Below, piece after piece: positions 5,583 through 6,490 of a DNA stretch of 6,490 nt (positions are counted from its first letter, which is position 1; every line of letters starts with the position of its first letter). This DNA is from an uncultured Bacilli bacterium (GTDB lineage: Bacteria > Bacillota_I > Bacilli_A > RF39 > UBA660). The position numbers were made by a program, and so were the translations under genes. The notes under the pieces were generated by a model. It was not told the DNA's origin, did not search any database, and was given only the letters and a program-made list of their open reading frames with translations. The stretch lies in assembly GCA_947625315.1 (NCBI GenBank), contig CANQOE010000078.1:1-6490 (forward strand). Reading direction: 5' to 3'.

Positions 5583-6099
5583 TTTTTTCCTCTTGTTTTT
5601 CAAATACTAAAGAAAACATAATTTCTAAAATACTACTAATTATAAAGAAATAAGCAATAACGGCAATAGCATTAAAACCTCTAACTAAAGCTAAACCACT
5701 TATTAAACCAACACACATATATATTAACATACTAATACCTTTTGTAATCCATCTTTTACTATGACGATCATGATAAAAATCACATTTAATAAGTTTTAAT
5801 AAACACATTAAAGCCATAAAGATTAAGAATACTAAAATATAATTTCTTTTACTATTTAAGAAAATCGTGGCTATTAAAGCGCCTAGAGAAATTAAGAGAG
5901 TAACAATACTTTCAAAATCTTTTTCTTTAAGTAAAGCTATAAATTTTAAGAAATTATAACCAATTGAAAAACTAAATTCAATTATTAAAATTAATTTAAA
6001 ATTAGTGTAGTCTAATATAGCTAAGGCTAAAATAAAAATGTTTAATATAAGCAAGGAAATGTTAATTACAATATTAATAATATCTCTTTTTTTAATCAT
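5566..6099 (-). CDS. Six-helix integral membrane protein of unknown function
   Basis: The 177-residue protein is almost entirely hydrophobic. Probable membrane segments are 8-29, 34-56, 63-82, 86-106, 118-140 and 144-166, with a basic N-terminus (MIKKRD) and a charged, Asn-rich C-terminal tail. The loop KCDFYHDRHSKRW (105-117) between helices 4 and 5 is rich in His, Asp, Lys and Arg and is probably cytoplasmic. Size and helix count resemble HdeD/DUF308-type proteins, but I cannot see the short repeats that define them, so no family is claimed. The start is 15 nt after the ylxM stop, with GTAGGT 7 nt upstream of the ATG. The 3' end overlaps the methyltransferase start. It ends in TGA. Confidence 0.85.
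   Translation of the reverse strand: MIKKRDIINIVINISLLILNIFILALAILDYTNFKLILIIEFSFSIGYNFLKFIALLKEKDFESIVTLLISLGALIATIFLNSKRNYILVFLIFMALMCLLKLIKCDFYHDRHSKRWITKGISMLIYMCVGLISGLALVRGFNAIAVIAYFFIISSILEIMFSLVFEKQEEKNDQNN
5589..5593 (-). promoter_or_regulatory. Methyltransferase ribosome binding site
   Basis: AGAGG on the minus strand lies inside the last codons of the membrane-protein gene and 6 nt before ATG at 5582. It fixes the methyltransferase start and indicates coupled translation. Confidence 0.7.
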
Positions 6100-6114
6100 G
6101 ATATAACCTACTTT

Positions 6115-6408
6115 CTAATACTTTTTTAATAAATTTTCTAAATCTTTTTTTAAATCAGAACTATTTAAGATGTTTTGTAATTTTTGTTTAAATTCATATA
6201 TCTTTAAAGTTTTTTCATATTCTTGTAATTTAGTTGTTACTTGTTTTAAAGTTTTACCAACACTACTTTTAGAAATAGAACGATTATCGGCAATTTCTTG
6301 GAGGGATAAATCTTCAAAATAATAATTTTGGAATGTTAATTGTTCAATAGATGTAAATAAATCTTTATAGATATCAAATAAACTATTTAAGTATTCTCTA
6401 TTTTCCAT
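6115..6408 (-). CDS. ylxM: YlxM family DNA-binding protein (SRP-associated, UPF0122)
   Basis: The 97-residue protein resembles region 4 of sigma-70 factors. After an N-terminal helical part (LNSLFDIYKDLFTSIEQLTF), a helix-turn-helix spans about 34-56 (LSLQEIADNRSISKSSV, then GKTLKQ), followed by a long charged C-terminal helix. YlxM proteins are linked to the signal recognition particle operon and have been reported to modulate SRP GTPase activity. B. subtilis YlxM is about 110 residues, so this one is slightly short. Two adjacent starts are possible, GTG at 6411 and ATG at 6408. AAGGA lies 8 and 11 nt upstream respectively; ATG is listed for codon preference, but GTG is nearly as likely. It overlaps the end of ftsY by 11 nt. 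The usual downstream partner ffh is absent. Confidence 0.88.
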   Translation of the reverse strand: MENREYLNSLFDIYKDLFTSIEQLTFQNYYFEDLSLQEIADNRSISKSSVGKTLKQVTTKLQEYEKTLKIYEFKQKLQNILNSSDLKKDLENLLKKY

Positions 6409-6490
6409 CACTAATCATATCCTTAAATAAACCATAAATATAAGACTCTATATCAAAAGGTTTTAAATCGGTCATTTTTTCGCCTAAACC
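6398..6490 (-). CDS. ftsY: FtsY, signal recognition particle receptor, C-terminal 30 residues
   Basis: The minus strand from 6490 translates in one frame as GLGEKMTDLKPFDIESYIYG, then LFKDMISDGK and a TAG stop (6400-6398). GLGE-x-x-x-DL-x-PFD-x-E-x-x-x-x-x-LF is the conserved C-terminus of FtsY, the membrane receptor GTPase that docks the ribosome-SRP complex; Ffh has a similar but distinguishable motif. The neighbouring ylxM supports FtsY, since ftsY-ylxM-ffh is a common order. The gene continues beyond the window, so only its 3' end is present. The frame is open through the first base of the window edge, and the end overlaps the ylxM start. Confidence 0.88.
   Translation of the reverse strand, partial: GLGEKMTDLKPFDIESYIYGLFKDMISDGK

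Noticed and set aside
5583..5603. Methyltransferase start at TTG 5603
   Set aside because: The added residues (MKNKRKK) are just the translation of the Shine-Dalgarno AGAGG and its A-rich spacer. ATG 5582 has correct spacing.
1503..6099. Mycoplasma-type genetic code (TGA as Trp), suggested by the extreme AT content
   Set aside because: The SDR and membrane-protein genes end in TGA exactly where the next gene begins, and tryptophans in the proteins are encoded by TGG.
1..6490. Mobile elements, CRISPR arrays, phage or defence genes
   Set aside because: I found no transposase, integrase or regularly spaced repeat. All frames belong to housekeeping-type or small hypothetical genes on one strand with intact ends.

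Overview
The window is a very AT-rich stretch of a low-GC Gram-positive type chromosome. Every gene lies on the minus strand, so the annotation reads from high to low coordinates. ftsY-ylxM, spoVS, a DUF1292 (YrzB-like) gene, a YnbB-like PLP enzyme and a Val-Thr-Tyr tRNA run point to the Firmicutes/Bacilli lineage, possibly one of its reduced gut relatives. TGA is used as a stop (SDR gene, membrane-protein gene) and Trp is TGG, so the standard bacterial code applies rather than the Mycoplasma code. spoVS suggests spore-forming ancestry but does not prove sporulation.

Layout in the direction of transcription. (1) 6490 to 4722: the 3' end of ftsY, ylxM, a six-helix membrane protein and a COG1092-type SAM methyltransferase, overlapping or within 15 nt of each other, so probably one operon. 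spoVS follows after 55 nt, perhaps also from its own promoter, and ends at a hairpin terminator. (2) 4298 to 3566: a two-gene unit (DUF1292 protein plus an unrecognised 166-residue protein) with a good promoter in front and a terminator behind. (3) 3304 to 2300: galE alone, starting at TTG, with two candidate promoters. (4) 2219 to 284: a short-chain dehydrogenase translationally coupled to a PLP-dependent methionine-gamma-lyase-family enzyme. A long inverted repeat covers the promoter and ribosome binding site. (5) 203 to 1: tRNA-Val, tRNA-Thr and the 5' part of tRNA-Tyr, behind a near-consensus promoter.

The genes cover SRP-dependent membrane targeting (FtsY, YlxM), probable rRNA modification, UDP-galactose supply and decoding, plus two functionally open units. 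I see no mobile element, CRISPR array, phage gene or defence system, and no gene-free stretch over 300 bases; the largest gap is 3305-3565. Several coding starts need correcting from the longest reading frame. In the DUF1292 gene, the 166-residue gene and the methyltransferase the longer start is a GTG or TTG in or next to the Shine-Dalgarno. In galE and the PLP gene the longer start lies upstream of it. The most interesting items are the inverted repeat at 2229-2259, the symmetrical promoter pair at 212-252, the unrecognised gene at 3566-4066, and a membrane-protein gene in the place where ffh usually follows ylxM.
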